DNA of 23,454 nt from a virus, in the IMG/VR virus record IMGVR_UViG_3300037234_000153, positions 1-23,454 of that record; one strand, written 5' to 3'. This document shows, piece by piece, positions 7,774-15,650 of the stretch. Below the pieces are notes generated by a model. That model saw nothing but the letters and a program-made list of their open reading frames with translations. It did no database searches and was not told where the DNA came from. Position 1 is the first letter of the stretch. Each line of letters begins with the position of its first letter. The position numbers and the translations under genes were made by a program.

Positions 7774-8049
7774 TTAATTAAATCTATTGAATTGCCTGTT
7801 GTCATATACTGCCTTGCCTGTTTCATCACAAGGTATGAGATGCTTCTGCTTGATTATTGCATCGTTAACCGAGAATACAGTTCCAGTTTTTGGATGACGT
7901 AGAAACTTAATTTCTACTTCTTCCGGAATATCCTTCTTTACTCTGGAAAGCCTGTGGTCGTTTACTATGTCCTCAACAGTGCCTTCGTCTGGGTCTACTG
8001 ATAACTGATTAGAAATATACAACTCATGGTTTGTTAAATCTTTGTGCAT
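7774..8049 (-). CDS. Small protein sharing the LIPC domain (91 aa)
   Basis: I place the start at the ATG at 8049, preceded by GGAGGCAGGAA; an upstream in-frame extension to 8100 would run through the terminator and lacks a ribosome site. Residues 46-80 (EIKFLRHPKTGTVFSVNDAI...HLIPCDETGKAV) match residues 92-124 of the next gene. The N-terminal half is acidic (VDPDEGTVEDIVND). Its leader follows a strong rho-independent terminator, so expression depends on readthrough or a nearby start that I could not identify. Function unknown; partner of the neighbouring gene by inference. Confidence 0.65.
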   Translation of the reverse strand: MHKDLTNHELYISNQLSVDPDEGTVEDIVNDHRLSRVKKDIPEEVEIKFLRHPKTGTVFSVNDAIIKQKHLIPCDETGKAVYDNRQFNRFN

Positions 8050-8071
8050 TTCCTGCCTCCGTGAAAAGATT

Positions 8072-8120
8072 AAAAAAAATACGGGGCAAGGGGTGGGCAA
8101 AATTCTATGTCCACCCCTTG
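8072..8120 (-). terminator. Rho-independent terminator after capsid genes
   Basis: On the minus strand a perfect 10-bp GC-rich stem (CAAGGGGTGG, 8111-8120 with 8087-8096, loop of 14 bases) is followed by CCCCGTA and then eight T bases (8072-8079). This is a textbook intrinsic terminator for transcripts coming from the coat and paralogue genes. It lies 16 bases after the stop of the gene at 8136-8591. Confidence 0.85.
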
Positions 8121-8135
8121 TTTGCTCCCCTGAGT

Positions 8136-8591
8136 TTACCCCAGCATAAAGCCTTTTGCGAACACTGTTATCTGTGCGGCATCTACGGTATGAGCCGGGT
8201 CGATATCTATTGTATCAACATCGGGATAATACTTTCCCGGATGGTACAAATCAAGGAAAGTGTCGGGCGTTGCTGCTGCCTGAATCTTACCAGACTGGAA
8301 GAAAGCTCCGGGTGTACCGTTAAGGTCAACGGCAGTCGCAAGCCAGTCATTGGCGCCATCTCCATCACCAAATACCGCAGTGCAAGTTGCACCCTGAGCC
8401 CTGTCAAGCCTGATACCGAATGTAGTCATCCAGAACTTAGCCGGGAGAAGAATCATCTGGCCAATATCAGTAGAAATCAAGTTGTTGGCGGCGGTGGAAA
8501 AGTCAATTGTGTTTATAAATACAATTTCCCTTCCAGTTGAGCCGTCTACAACGCCAGTTGTGTTGGTTTGAGTTAGGTTTATATTGGGCAT
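8136..8591 (-). CDS. Capsid-associated protein, paralogue B (151 aa)
   Basis: The ATG follows GGAG by seven bases. The protein is a diverged copy of the gene at 8676-9107. Shared blocks include NTIDFS, N-L-(x)-(S/A)TDIG-M near residue 40, TFG(I/V)RLD, and VFGD, then ANxW(L/I)AT, DL(N/D)GT, and the end VDTIDIDP.H.VDAA.ITVFA.GFM. Both are beta-rich, have no cysteine pair or membrane segment, and follow the coat gene. Small beta proteins next to the coat gene are often decoration or stabilising proteins. That function is inferred. It is the last gene before the strong terminator at 8072-8120. Confidence 0.75.
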   Translation of the reverse strand: MPNINLTQTNTTGVVDGSTGREIVFINTIDFSTAANNLISTDIGQMILLPAKFWMTTFGIRLDRAQGATCTAVFGDGDGANDWLATAVDLNGTPGAFFQSGKIQAAATPDTFLDLYHPGKYYPDVDTIDIDPAHTVDAAQITVFAKGFMLG

Positions 8592-8617
8592 ACAAAATCT
8601 CCATGATCTTAAGGTTG

Positions 8618-8653
8618 CTTAGCCAGTCCCATACACTATCGAGACTGGCTAAG
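8618..8653 (-). other. Intergenic stem-loop between the paralogue genes
   Basis: A perfect 11-bp inverted repeat, CTTAGCCAGTC at 8618-8628 and its complement at 8643-8653, has a 14-base loop. On the minus strand it is not followed by a T-run (CAACCTTAAG), so it is not a standard terminator. It lies between stop of paralogue A and the ribosome site of paralogue B, where it may set relative expression by blocking 3' decay or by partial termination. Confidence 0.7.
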
Positions 8654-8675
8654 AAAAGTAGTTCTTTATTGCTGA

Positions 8676-9107
8676 TTACTCTACCATAAACCCAGCCGCA
8701 AATACTGTGATTACCGCAGCATCAACAACGTGGCCGGGGTCTATGTCAATTGTATCTGCAACGTGATACAGCTTACCGCCAAGCGCTGGGAAAGTATCAC
8801 CCGGCAAGCAGAATGAAGTATCAAGAGCGGTTCCGTCAAGGTCGTAAGACGTAGCTATCCAGCCATTAGCGGCGGTAGCGTCACCGAATACACAAGTTGC
8901 AACCGCACCCTGAACAACGTCCAGACGGACTCCAAAAGTGTGCATAAAGAAACCTGCCGGAATATTAAGCATACGCCCGATATCCGTAGCAACTAACTCG
9001 TTTCCAGAAATAGAAAAGTCGATAGTGTTTTTAAACACCATCTGCTTTCTAGCCGCAGTCTCAGAGACACCAGTTGTGCCACCAAGGGTTAAGTCTATAT
9101 TAGCCAT
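8676..9107 (-). CDS. Capsid-associated protein, paralogue A (143 aa)
   Basis: The ATG at 9107 follows AGGAGG by seven bases; an in-frame extension upstream to 9230 would cross the promoter and stem-loop and is rejected. The protein begins MANIDLTLGGTTGVSETAAR and carries NTIDFSISGNELVATDIGRM, TFGVRLDVVQGA, VFGD and ADTIDIDPGHVVDAAVITVFAAGFM, all matching its downstream paralogue. It sits right after the coat gene and has its own near-consensus promoter and a 5' stem-loop, which suggests a very abundant product. A decoration or minor capsid role is inferred from position and copy style; no direct motif proves it. Confidence 0.75.
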   Translation of the reverse strand: MANIDLTLGGTTGVSETAARKQMVFKNTIDFSISGNELVATDIGRMLNIPAGFFMHTFGVRLDVVQGAVATCVFGDATAANGWIATSYDLDGTALDTSFCLPGDTFPALGGKLYHVADTIDIDPGHVVDAAVITVFAAGFMVE

Positions 9108-9131
9108 TGTTAAACCTCCTGTTAGAAATAT

Positions 9132-9167
9132 TGTCCTGCCCCCTATGGTTTCAATGGGGGCAGGACA
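9132..9167 (-). other. 12-bp stem-loop at the 5' end of a capsid transcript
   Basis: GTCCTGCCCCC (9133-9143) and its exact complement (9156-9166) form an 11-bp GC-rich stem, extended by one T-A pair, with a 12-base loop. It begins at the predicted transcription start of the promoter at 9171-9199, so it would cap the 5' end of the mRNA. The bases after it on the minus strand (AATATTTCT) are only weakly T-rich, so a terminator role for upstream transcripts is possible but less convincing. Confidence 0.75.
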
Positions 9168-9170
9168 TAG

Positions 9171-9199
9171 ATTATATAGTAAAGAATAAAATAAGTCAA
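9171..9199 (-). promoter_or_regulatory. Near-consensus sigma70 promoter for capsid paralogues
   Basis: On the minus strand TTGACT (9199-9194), a 17-base AT-rich spacer and TATAAT (9176-9171) match the sigma70 consensus at 11 of 12 positions. It sits just after the stop of the coat gene and directly before the stem-loop at 9132-9167, giving the capsid-associated gene its own transcript. Confidence 0.8.
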
Positions 9200-9201
9200 G
9201 C

Positions 9202-10077
9202 TTACGCTTTTTTCGCTGGCATGTAAACACCTGAATCTTCGTGTGTTACCTTGTAACCATACACGTTCAATCCACGAATAGCGTCTCCGAAAGTATCCTG
9301 CAATCTGATCGTTTCAGTCTTAACGAACTGAGAAGCGAAACAGACAAAATCCCTCGTACCTGCGATGCAGTGGAAAGTACCAGTTGCGGCGACACCTGTA
9401 AGTGCTATGTTGTTAGATACATAGATCATAAATCTATCTATCATACCAAGTCTACCATTCCTGATAACCGAGGTTAAGTCACCTGACAGAGAAGCGTCTT
9501 TCAAATCACCCTTCTTAATCATTCCAGCAATCCAAGGCGTAATTACCAACCATCTGCCTTCGACTGGGATGTTAAGCTGGTCAAGCTCGGTGCCTGCATC
9601 GACAATCCACTCTAATACGTTAGTCTTTGTGATTACCGTAGAAGCAAGAGAGCTTGTCGCATCTGTGTAGATGTTCGCAAGCACGTCTATATCAATTGTG
9701 ATCTTAGTCTGCTCTGCGGCATCCAGAGTAGTTTCGTCGATTACGCTGATATCAGACTGAGCTTTGTCAATGTCATCGACTTTGAAAGCGTAAACTTTCG
9801 CTTTGTCTATCAAGAGTTCCAGCTTTTCATCTGTTAAGTCCTGATAGTTAATAGTTCCACCAACTTGGTAATCACTTACCACGATGGTAGGCCTTTTACG
9901 GATGATAACCTTGGAACCCTGTCCTTGGATTTCACCCTCCCAGTCGTTGTTGCTTATCGCACCAAATACTGTGGTTGCATAAAATTTAGCTTGGAGCTTT
10001 CTACTCCAAACTTCCGGTATAAAATAACCGTTAGGTAGGTTATTATATCCGGCTGATACTGGAACATTTCTAGGCAT
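9202..10077 (-). CDS. Major capsid (coat) protein, HK97-like fold (291 aa)
   Basis: The ATG follows AAGGAGGG by eight bases. The sequence has features common to short HK97-fold coat proteins: an N-terminal arm (MPRNVPVSAGYNNLPNGYF), a region around residue 20-50 with PEVWSRKLQAKF and NNDWEGEIQGQG, then VIIRKRPTIVVSDY, a central helical part, and a C-terminal beta hairpin with GYKVTHEDSGVYMP. Location immediately after the scaffold gene and in a portal-scaffold-coat order supports the call strongly. No additional insertion domain is apparent at this length, unlike the longer P22 coat. Coat identification is by context plus pattern, not by search. Confidence 0.85.
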   Translation of the reverse strand: MPRNVPVSAGYNNLPNGYFIPEVWSRKLQAKFYATTVFGAISNNDWEGEIQGQGSKVIIRKRPTIVVSDYQVGGTINYQDLTDEKLELLIDKAKVYAFKVDDIDKAQSDISVIDETTLDAAEQTKITIDIDVLANIYTDATSSLASTVITKTNVLEWIVDAGTELDQLNIPVEGRWLVITPWIAGMIKKGDLKDASLSGDLTSVIRNGRLGMIDRFMIYVSNNIALTGVAATGTFHCIAGTRDFVCFASQFVKTETIRLQDTFGDAIRGLNVYGYKVTHEDSGVYMPAKKA

Positions 10078-10204
10078 AGCTAAGCCCTCCTTTATCTTAA
10101 GTTAAAAAAATATTATCAATTTTCACTTTAGATCAATTCGGGAATCATGGCTTGCCTAAGCAAGGTGTTCACGGCCTCTTATCTCTAAATCATACAACTA
10201 CTGC
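10078..10204 (-). other. Leader between scaffold and coat genes
   Basis: This 127-base region carries a strong ribosome site for the coat gene and a small hairpin at 10151-10164 (CTTGC-CTAA-GCAAG), plus an AT-rich part containing TTGATC and TAATAT-like boxes at poor spacing (15). I see no convincing promoter or terminator; a weak promoter or processing site for the coat mRNA is possible. Confidence 0.4.
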
Positions 10205-11281
10205 TTAACGAACTTGTCCATTTCTCATGGCTTCGTTTACTGCTCCTTCATTTTCAGCCCACTCCTTTTCAGTCCAAGCGTGCATCTGCGCCTGCGTGAA
10301 CAAAATAGGCTTGTCATCTGTGTTTACTTCTTTAGCCTTATTAAATTGAGGGGTCTGTAGCTTCTTGGCTTTATCAAGCTTCGAATCGGCGGACTTAGCA
10401 TTTTGCGTTTCGGTACCACCGGGAAGTTTGTAGCCATTGGCCTTTTTAAATTTCGTCAGTAATGATATTACGTCTTTTGTTTTACCGTTGTTACGGATAG
10501 ATTGTGCCCCAATTCTTTCTACTGAGTCGAGTCCTTCAATCCATTCGTCCAATAGCGGTTCTTGGGATATTTCGCCAAAATCTGGATGTGCGGCTGCAAT
10601 GGTCTCGTAATGATTATTCTCTTTACTTACCTTTGCGTCTTCATCTCTTTTCCTCTCTCTTTCTTCCTGCTTATCAAGCCTTTCCTGCAAGGCGTTATTC
10701 TGCGCTGCCTGCCTCTGCATCATCTTAATCATAGGCTCTGCTATTTCAGGATATTCCTGTCTTAGCTTTTCAAGGTCGCTGTCGATTTCTTCCGTTGTCT
10801 GATTTAGCGAAGTGTCAACTTCTTCTTTTTCCTTGTTTATAGGGTCTGACTTTGGAGCCTCAGTGGCTTTTTGGTCTACCAATGTCCTGAGATCATCGTT
10901 TTCCTTCTTAAGCCTGTTCTGTTCTTCCACGGCATCTTTAGCACTTTTATTGCTGGTGTGCATTTTGTTCTGAGCCGCACTTATCCTCTTGGTCGCATTT
11001 TCAACCGTAAGGTCTTTCGTTAAGTCTTCCTCGCCTACTGCCGGTTCTTCCTTTTTAGGTTCCTCTTTAGCCGGTTCTTCCTTTTTGGGTTCTTCTTCCT
11101 TTTTAGGTTCTTCTTTTGGAGGCTCTTCGTCAAGGGGAGTTTTACCGTCCTCTTGCAAGCCTTGGTGTTCATAGAATAGCTTGTTTGCCTCAGCGTCTTC
11201 TTTTGTTGCGTAATCAACTATGGCTTGACTGACTGTATCAACCATAGGAATTACTTCTTCTGTAGCTTTTGTTGGTGACAT
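10205..11281 (-). CDS. Scaffolding protein (358 aa)
   Basis: The ATG follows AAGGAG by ten bases. The protein is very charged and mostly helical. Residues 51-82 hold tandem EEPKK-type repeats (DEEPPKEEPKK and relatives), followed by a long coiled coil of K, E, Q and R (for example AAQNKMHTSNKSAKDAVEEQ near 100 and KEEVDTSLNQTTEEIDSDLE near 155, then ERLDKQEERERKRDEDAK near 205). The C-terminus is basic and ends GQVR. A highly charged, repeat-containing helical protein between portal and coat is the expected form of a phage scaffold, which binds coat subunits during head assembly and is later released. No protease motif is seen. Confidence 0.8.
   Translation of the reverse strand: MSPTKATEEVIPMVDTVSQAIVDYATKEDAEANKLFYEHQGLQEDGKTPLDEEPPKEEPKKEEEPKKEEPAKEEPKKEEPAVGEEDLTKDLTVENATKRISAAQNKMHTSNKSAKDAVEEQNRLKKENDDLRTLVDQKATEAPKSDPINKEKEEVDTSLNQTTEEIDSDLEKLRQEYPEIAEPMIKMMQRQAAQNNALQERLDKQEERERKRDEDAKVSKENNHYETIAAAHPDFGEISQEPLLDEWIEGLDSVERIGAQSIRNNGKTKDVISLLTKFKKANGYKLPGGTETQNAKSADSKLDKAKKLQTPQFNKAKEVNTDDKPILFTQAQMHAWTEKEWAENEGAVNEAMRNGQVR
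11042..11128 (-). repeat. EEPKK tandem repeat in scaffold gene
   Basis: Low-complexity tandem repeat at residues 52-80 of the scaffold. Units are EEP followed by KK, AK or PK, with a DNA period close to 15-18 bases (CTTCCTTTTT-type units on the plus strand). It looks like a flexible linker created by slippage. Confidence 0.75.
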
Positions 11282-11296
11282 TTATGCACTCTCCTT

Positions 11297-11521
11297 TTAA
11301 ACTCCGCTTAAAATGTTTGCCGCTTTTGTCTCAATAGTTGCCAATTCCTTGAGCTCTAAAGCACAGCCCTGAAAGAACCTGTGATCGCTATTTGTCGTCT
11401 CACATTGGTTCCGGGCTATTATGTATTTCCTCTGAACATACGCTTTGAATATTTGCCAATTCGGGTCGTTACTCAGTACAAGCACCGCCCTTGCTTCTTC
11501 TTCTCCAAGATGTTTGCCCAT
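11297..11521 (-). CDS. Hypothetical protein between portal and scaffold (74 aa)
   Basis: The ATG follows AAGGGG by eight bases and lies three bases after the portal stop. It starts MGKHLGEEEARAVLVLSNDPNWQIFKAYVQ and looks helical, with cysteines at residues 40 and 53 but no pattern. Small proteins at this position are common in short-tailed phages, but no family is recognised here. It is co-transcribed with portal and scaffold. Function unknown. Confidence 0.6.
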   Translation of the reverse strand: MGKHLGEEEARAVLVLSNDPNWQIFKAYVQRKYIIARNQCETTNSDHRFFQGCALELKELATIETKAANILSGV

Positions 11522-11524
11522 CTC

Positions 11525-13630
11525 TTACCCCTTCTTATTTAAAATTTTAACTGGTTTTGCCTTTGCTGTTTTACTTGGTTTGCCTCCTTCCTCTTTCTTT
11601 TCCTTCCTTGCATTTACCATGTCTACTTCATGCTTCTCACGGTTTACCTTCCGCTTTTCCTTGATATCCTCTGCCAGTGCTATTCTTCTCTGACGGAGGA
11701 ACTCTTTATCATATTCTATCTTGGAATTGTTTTTGTTTTCCTCACTGTTCAATACATCTACCTTGGCTCGTAATTCCGCATTTTCAAGCTCAGCTTTTTC
11801 AATTGCCAGCTCTTTTATTCTTTCTTCCTGCGGGTCTGGCGTATTAAGCTCTTTCCTTATTTCTTTATCGGTCTTGATGTCTTCTTCGTCCAAGCCCATA
11901 TTCCTAGCTATCTTACGTAATATTCCGGGACGCTTTACAAGCGGCATATCAAATTCGTTTGCGGTTATACTTAAGAACTCCGTCATAAGGCGGCTCTGTA
12001 CTTCCTTGGCTACTAATATACTAGAGCCCAGCGCATTGATTTTCATATCGCCTTTTATTTTGTCGTCATCGCTCCAATCCATATTGAAGTTGTAATACGA
12101 TTTAATCAAAGGCTTTACGAGGAAATCGTCTATATTTTTTACAACCGACTTGATAACTACCTGTGCTGCTCCCATCAACATAGACATACCACTCGCTGTT
12201 TCCGCTCCGGGAGTACTTTCTTGAGTCGGTTGTCCAGATATCAAAGATGGCAGATTTGTTTCGTCATCAATGAAATTCCTTACCATCATAATGATCTGTA
12301 TGAGATCATTACCCATACTTGGTACTTTATGCACCGTTATTGCATTATATGCTTCGTCTCCACCGCTGCGATACCATATCTTCCACGGCTTAATTTTATT
12401 GGCGTTATTAACAGACCTGTCATCAAGCCTGTCAACGTTTATCTCTAGCTGGTTCCCGGTCATTGCGACATCATCTAAAAGTCTTCGGAAAGCGGCGTTA
12501 AGCACGTCTTGGGAGTCCATCATTATCTCTGGCACCCCAACACCCCATAGCTGATTAGAGACTTGCTCATACGGGAATACAAAGTACTTCTTGCCCTTGT
12601 TAATGCTTTCGTCTATGAGTATCTTTATTACTTTATGCCCGGATATCCAAACATTAGCTTGGTACCCCTGTTTTAACTGGTCTTCGCCAACATCGAAACC
12701 GGCATCTCTAAGGTCTTGCCCGTCCACGTATCCCCAGTATTCAAGGACTTCGTAATACCCGCTACTGTCGAAATGCTGGATATTACCAAGGGACTGTCTT
12801 TCTATTTCATGGTGTTCTCTATTGTGATTTCCATTCGGGTAGTCTATTACTAAATCATCTATGACGTCTTCTCTAAACCCAGTGGAGTTTTTAAGGTCTC
12901 TTATTTCTTCCTTGTTTAAAATATGTCTTTCATAGGTGCCTATAGAATTATCGGCGCTATTAGCGTTTATGTCAAAGTAGACATCAAACGGGGAAGGCTG
13001 AGACATTCCGGGAACAATATGGTCTTCCTGCACTAACTCCCAATCACCAATGCCTTGCACCCAATTCTTTTTACGCTCTACCTTTACCATCCCGGCTTTA
13101 ATAACTCCGGAACCAAAGGTACATGCGTCTTTAATAGCAGCTCTTATAAGAGCATCTGCATCGCCTTCAACCAATTGGTCGTTGATTCTCTCAGACATCC
13201 TACTGGTTGTTTCTGTAAGTACTTCTTCTGTTGTTAATCTCTCCCCGGATTCTTCGTCTATAAAGTCCTCCTCGTCCCATATCTCATTATTCAGCACAGG
13301 ATAAGGAGTAGGCTTTATGCCCCAGAACTTATGGCCACTGGCCGGGAAGTAAATATCCACAAGCCTTGCATACGCCGCCGTTGTCTTCATTCTGGTAATG
13401 CCTATGTACTGAGTAGAACCATTTGGGTCGAACTGCGCTCTTACATCTGCATCATATACAGAGTTATAAGCCCTTAAGTTTTTCAGCCATTGTTCTTCTA
13501 TTTTACGCTTACGGTCACGCCAATAAGTAAATCTTTTATACAGCTTTGCGCCTAACGCATATATTTCCGACTCGTCATTAATCTCAACTATAGGTATTTT
13601 AACCTTGTCTTTGTCTTTTATTTCAGGCAT
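11525..13630 (-). CDS. Portal protein (701 aa)
   Basis: The ATG overlaps the TerL stop (TAATG). The sequence is typical of a podovirus-type portal: an N-terminal helical part with YKRFTYWRDRKRKIEEQWLKNLRAY (residues about 30-55), a conserved central region with KTTAAYARLVDIYFPASGHKFW (about 80-105), DPNGSTQYIG, and a helical end. The C-terminus, from about residue 590 to 701, is a coiled coil (RIKELAIEKAELENAELRAK, then KEKRKVNREKHEVDMVNARK) ending in a lysine-rich tail. Length near 700 resembles P22-type portals. It forms the dodecameric channel through which DNA enters. It follows TerL and precedes scaffold and coat, as expected. Confidence 0.85.
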   Translation of the reverse strand: MPEIKDKDKVKIPIVEINDESEIYALGAKLYKRFTYWRDRKRKIEEQWLKNLRAYNSVYDADVRAQFDPNGSTQYIGITRMKTTAAYARLVDIYFPASGHKFWGIKPTPYPVLNNEIWDEEDFIDEESGERLTTEEVLTETTSRMSERINDQLVEGDADALIRAAIKDACTFGSGVIKAGMVKVERKKNWVQGIGDWELVQEDHIVPGMSQPSPFDVYFDINANSADNSIGTYERHILNKEEIRDLKNSTGFREDVIDDLVIDYPNGNHNREHHEIERQSLGNIQHFDSSGYYEVLEYWGYVDGQDLRDAGFDVGEDQLKQGYQANVWISGHKVIKILIDESINKGKKYFVFPYEQVSNQLWGVGVPEIMMDSQDVLNAAFRRLLDDVAMTGNQLEINVDRLDDRSVNNANKIKPWKIWYRSGGDEAYNAITVHKVPSMGNDLIQIIMMVRNFIDDETNLPSLISGQPTQESTPGAETASGMSMLMGAAQVVIKSVVKNIDDFLVKPLIKSYYNFNMDWSDDDKIKGDMKINALGSSILVAKEVQSRLMTEFLSITANEFDMPLVKRPGILRKIARNMGLDEEDIKTDKEIRKELNTPDPQEERIKELAIEKAELENAELRAKVDVLNSEENKNNSKIEYDKEFLRQRRIALAEDIKEKRKVNREKHEVDMVNARKEKKEEGGKPSKTAKAKPVKILNKKG

Positions 13631-15429
13631 TAATTTTTACTCCTAGCTATATAATCAGCCGCAGATTCGTAATTAGCTCTTTTGCTTTTATTTTTCTTTA
13701 TTCCTTCATCTCTTTGGTTCCTTGCTTTAGGAATTGTGTACAACATTTCAAGAGCGATTGCCATGCTTATAACCAAATCGTCAAAACAGCCAAGCTTTGC
13801 ACCATAAGTACAGGTGCCGCTATCGCCTTCATGGATGGTGTACTCTCCCATTTGTTTAATTGTATCTTTACTAACAACACCGCACTCACCGTCTCGCAGA
13901 GCACTTCGCAATCCGTCGATTATTTTATACTTTGATTTCTTAGTCGTAAGCCATCCGGCCTGTTTTTGCTTCTTACCATCTCCATGGCTGTCTAACTTCT
14001 CTCTCTGGTACAGGTTAGCGTAATTAGCTTTCTTAAGAGTAGTTATAGTCGTCAGCCCGTGGTTGTTAGCTTCCACGCCCATCAAGGCTTTGTTGTAATA
14101 CCGACCTAAATAGTTCAGGATATCACCAAATGTATCCGGGTCTATCTTGCCGTGTATTTGCGCTACCTGTTCACCATAAGGCAGCTTGAGAACATCGCAG
14201 CATGTAAAGTCGCCTTGGATTAAGCCCTCAGCGACATCTGCGCCAATGACGTATTTAGCACCGGGTATGGGTTTTTCCCATATCTTGAGCATACCCTTTG
14301 GTTCGGCTTCAAACCTGCCATTGTGCATATTGAAGTCGCCCACGAATAAAGGCTCAAAACAATCCTCCTTAGCGTTCCTGAGATCGGATGCAGGGAATAC
14401 TTGTTTGCCGGAATAAATGAAAGCTTCCTCGGAAGTCGCAGGATACCACTGTCGGAAAAATTCCTCCTTTGTGTAACCCATCGGTGCCGACATCGTACTG
14501 ATTTTCCATCGTCGCCATGCCAACTGTTCATACGAGACCATTGCGCCGCTTGGAAGCTCCTGTTTAAGTAGCCATTCTTCGTCATCATCTAAACTGTCCT
14601 TAATTTCCTGTCTCTGCTCGTTTGTAAGAATTTTACTGTACTGACTGTGGTAGAACCAAGGAATGAATATCCTGAGATAATCAGGGTCTTTACCCTTTGC
14701 TTCTTGTGCTTCTGAGTCTCTCCATGTGTTATAAAAGATGCCGCCGACTCCATTTGCCGTTGATTCCATTATAACTTGAGTTCCAAGTATTGCCGGGTAT
14801 TCAGAAGGCACACTTTCCAGAAGTCCGGCCACGGTATTAAGGGCACTGTCTTTAAAGAAAGCATATTCTGATAAATGGATATAGTGCGTTGTAATACCAA
14901 GCCCACCTTTGGACTCACACGTTTTTACGTCATACCTGCTTTTCAGCCCGCTTTCACCGCTACCCTTTGGCGTGTCAAATATCAGTGCTTTTTCATTGCT
15001 GGCTCTGGTTTGTGGCCTCACAGCCGCCGGTGCGTTTTCGTGGAACGTCTTCACCATGTTGAATAAGTTATCCCGGCTCAAATCCGCCTCTGTCATAATC
15101 ACAGCACGTTTACCTTTTCTATAACTGATTTTGTGGTAAAACCACGATTCAACAAACGTGGAACCGCCCCACTGCCTACACTTAAGCATGATAGCTCGGA
15201 TGTATCCTTTGCGCTCCAACTCTTTCTTCAAAAGATTATGAACGTATAATTGAGACTCATTCAGTTTGAACGGTACCAATTGCCCTTGCTTGTTTGTTAT
15301 TTTATGACAGCGTGGAGCATAATAGAGGTAGTCATTAGCAAGGCGTTCCCTCATGGCTTTACGCTTTGCGTCCATATCAGTCTCGACCACTCCAAGTTCT
15401 TCGTCTGTTATTTCTATTGTCGATTCCAT
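13630..15429 (-). CDS. terL: Terminase large subunit, ATPase and nuclease (599 aa)
   Basis: The ATG at 15429 overlaps the TAA of the zinc-knuckle gene (TAATG). The N-terminal ATPase has a Walker A variant at residues 83-91 (KCRQWGGST), a Walker B-like strand ending in HLSEYA (185-190, catalytic E188) and a coupling motif MESTANG (221-227). The C-terminal nuclease has the three RNase H-like acidic residues: D398 in GADVAEG, E453 in VEANNHG and D550/D551 in FDDLVISMA. The architecture is that of the phage packaging motor that pumps DNA into the procapsid and cuts the concatemer. A small terminase subunit was not recognised with confidence. Confidence 0.95.
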   Translation of the reverse strand: MESTIEITDEELGVVETDMDAKRKAMRERLANDYLYYAPRCHKITNKQGQLVPFKLNESQLYVHNLLKKELERKGYIRAIMLKCRQWGGSTFVESWFYHKISYRKGKRAVIMTEADLSRDNLFNMVKTFHENAPAAVRPQTRASNEKALIFDTPKGSGESGLKSRYDVKTCESKGGLGITTHYIHLSEYAFFKDSALNTVAGLLESVPSEYPAILGTQVIMESTANGVGGIFYNTWRDSEAQEAKGKDPDYLRIFIPWFYHSQYSKILTNEQRQEIKDSLDDDEEWLLKQELPSGAMVSYEQLAWRRWKISTMSAPMGYTKEEFFRQWYPATSEEAFIYSGKQVFPASDLRNAKEDCFEPLFVGDFNMHNGRFEAEPKGMLKIWEKPIPGAKYVIGADVAEGLIQGDFTCCDVLKLPYGEQVAQIHGKIDPDTFGDILNYLGRYYNKALMGVEANNHGLTTITTLKKANYANLYQREKLDSHGDGKKQKQAGWLTTKKSKYKIIDGLRSALRDGECGVVSKDTIKQMGEYTIHEGDSGTCTYGAKLGCFDDLVISMAIALEMLYTIPKARNQRDEGIKKNKSKRANYESAADYIARSKN

Positions 15430-15611
15430 TATATTTTACTCTCGTCTAGTTTGTGTTGCCCGCACCAATCCATCGTATACATCACAGGCCACCCGCTCAT
15501 AGTAGGTGCGTTACGCCTGCAACGGCCTATCTGAGTATCTCTTTTAATGACGAAATACATGCAAGCCTTACATCGCATATTTTCGCTTTTGTGTTTCCAG
15601 TTGTCTTCCAT
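15429..15611 (-). CDS. Four-cysteine zinc-knuckle protein (60 aa)
   Basis: The ATG follows GAGG by five bases. The protein has C14xxC17, C31 and C50 with the pattern CKACMYF...IGRCRRNAPTMSGWPVM...DWCGQ. I recognise this as a common small phage protein; the CxxC pair, a GxCRR...P block and a final DWCG probably bind one zinc. The function of the family is not established to my knowledge. It lies one base before TerL, separated from its upstream gene by a structured RNA, so it is likely expressed with packaging genes. DNA or RNA binding is a reasonable guess. Confidence 0.7.
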   Translation of the reverse strand: MEDNWKHKSENMRCKACMYFVIKRDTQIGRCRRNAPTMSGWPVMYTMDWCGQHKLDESKI

Positions 15612-15625
15612 ATAGGCCTCATATC

Positions 15626-15640
15626 GGTGTCAATGACACC
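15626..15640 (-). other. Small perfect hairpin near the TerL-block ribosome site
   Basis: GGTGTC-AAT-GACACC (15626-15640) is a perfect 6-bp stem with a 3-base loop, 15 bases before the start of the zinc-knuckle gene. It could reduce or time translation of the TerL block. It lies directly after the structured element at 15651-15713 in the direction of transcription. Confidence 0.55.
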
Positions 15641-15650
15641 TAAAATTATG

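Noticed and set aside
8050-8100. N-terminal extension of the 91-aa gene through the terminator
   Set aside because: It encodes the T-run and stem and lacks a ribosome site; the ATG at 8049 follows GGAGG.
9108-9230. N-terminal extension of paralogue A to 9230
   Set aside because: It would cover the coat gene end, promoter and stem-loop; AGGAGG precedes the ATG at 9107.
10151-10164. Hairpin before the coat gene as terminator
   Set aside because: The stem is only five base pairs and no T-run follows on the minus strand.
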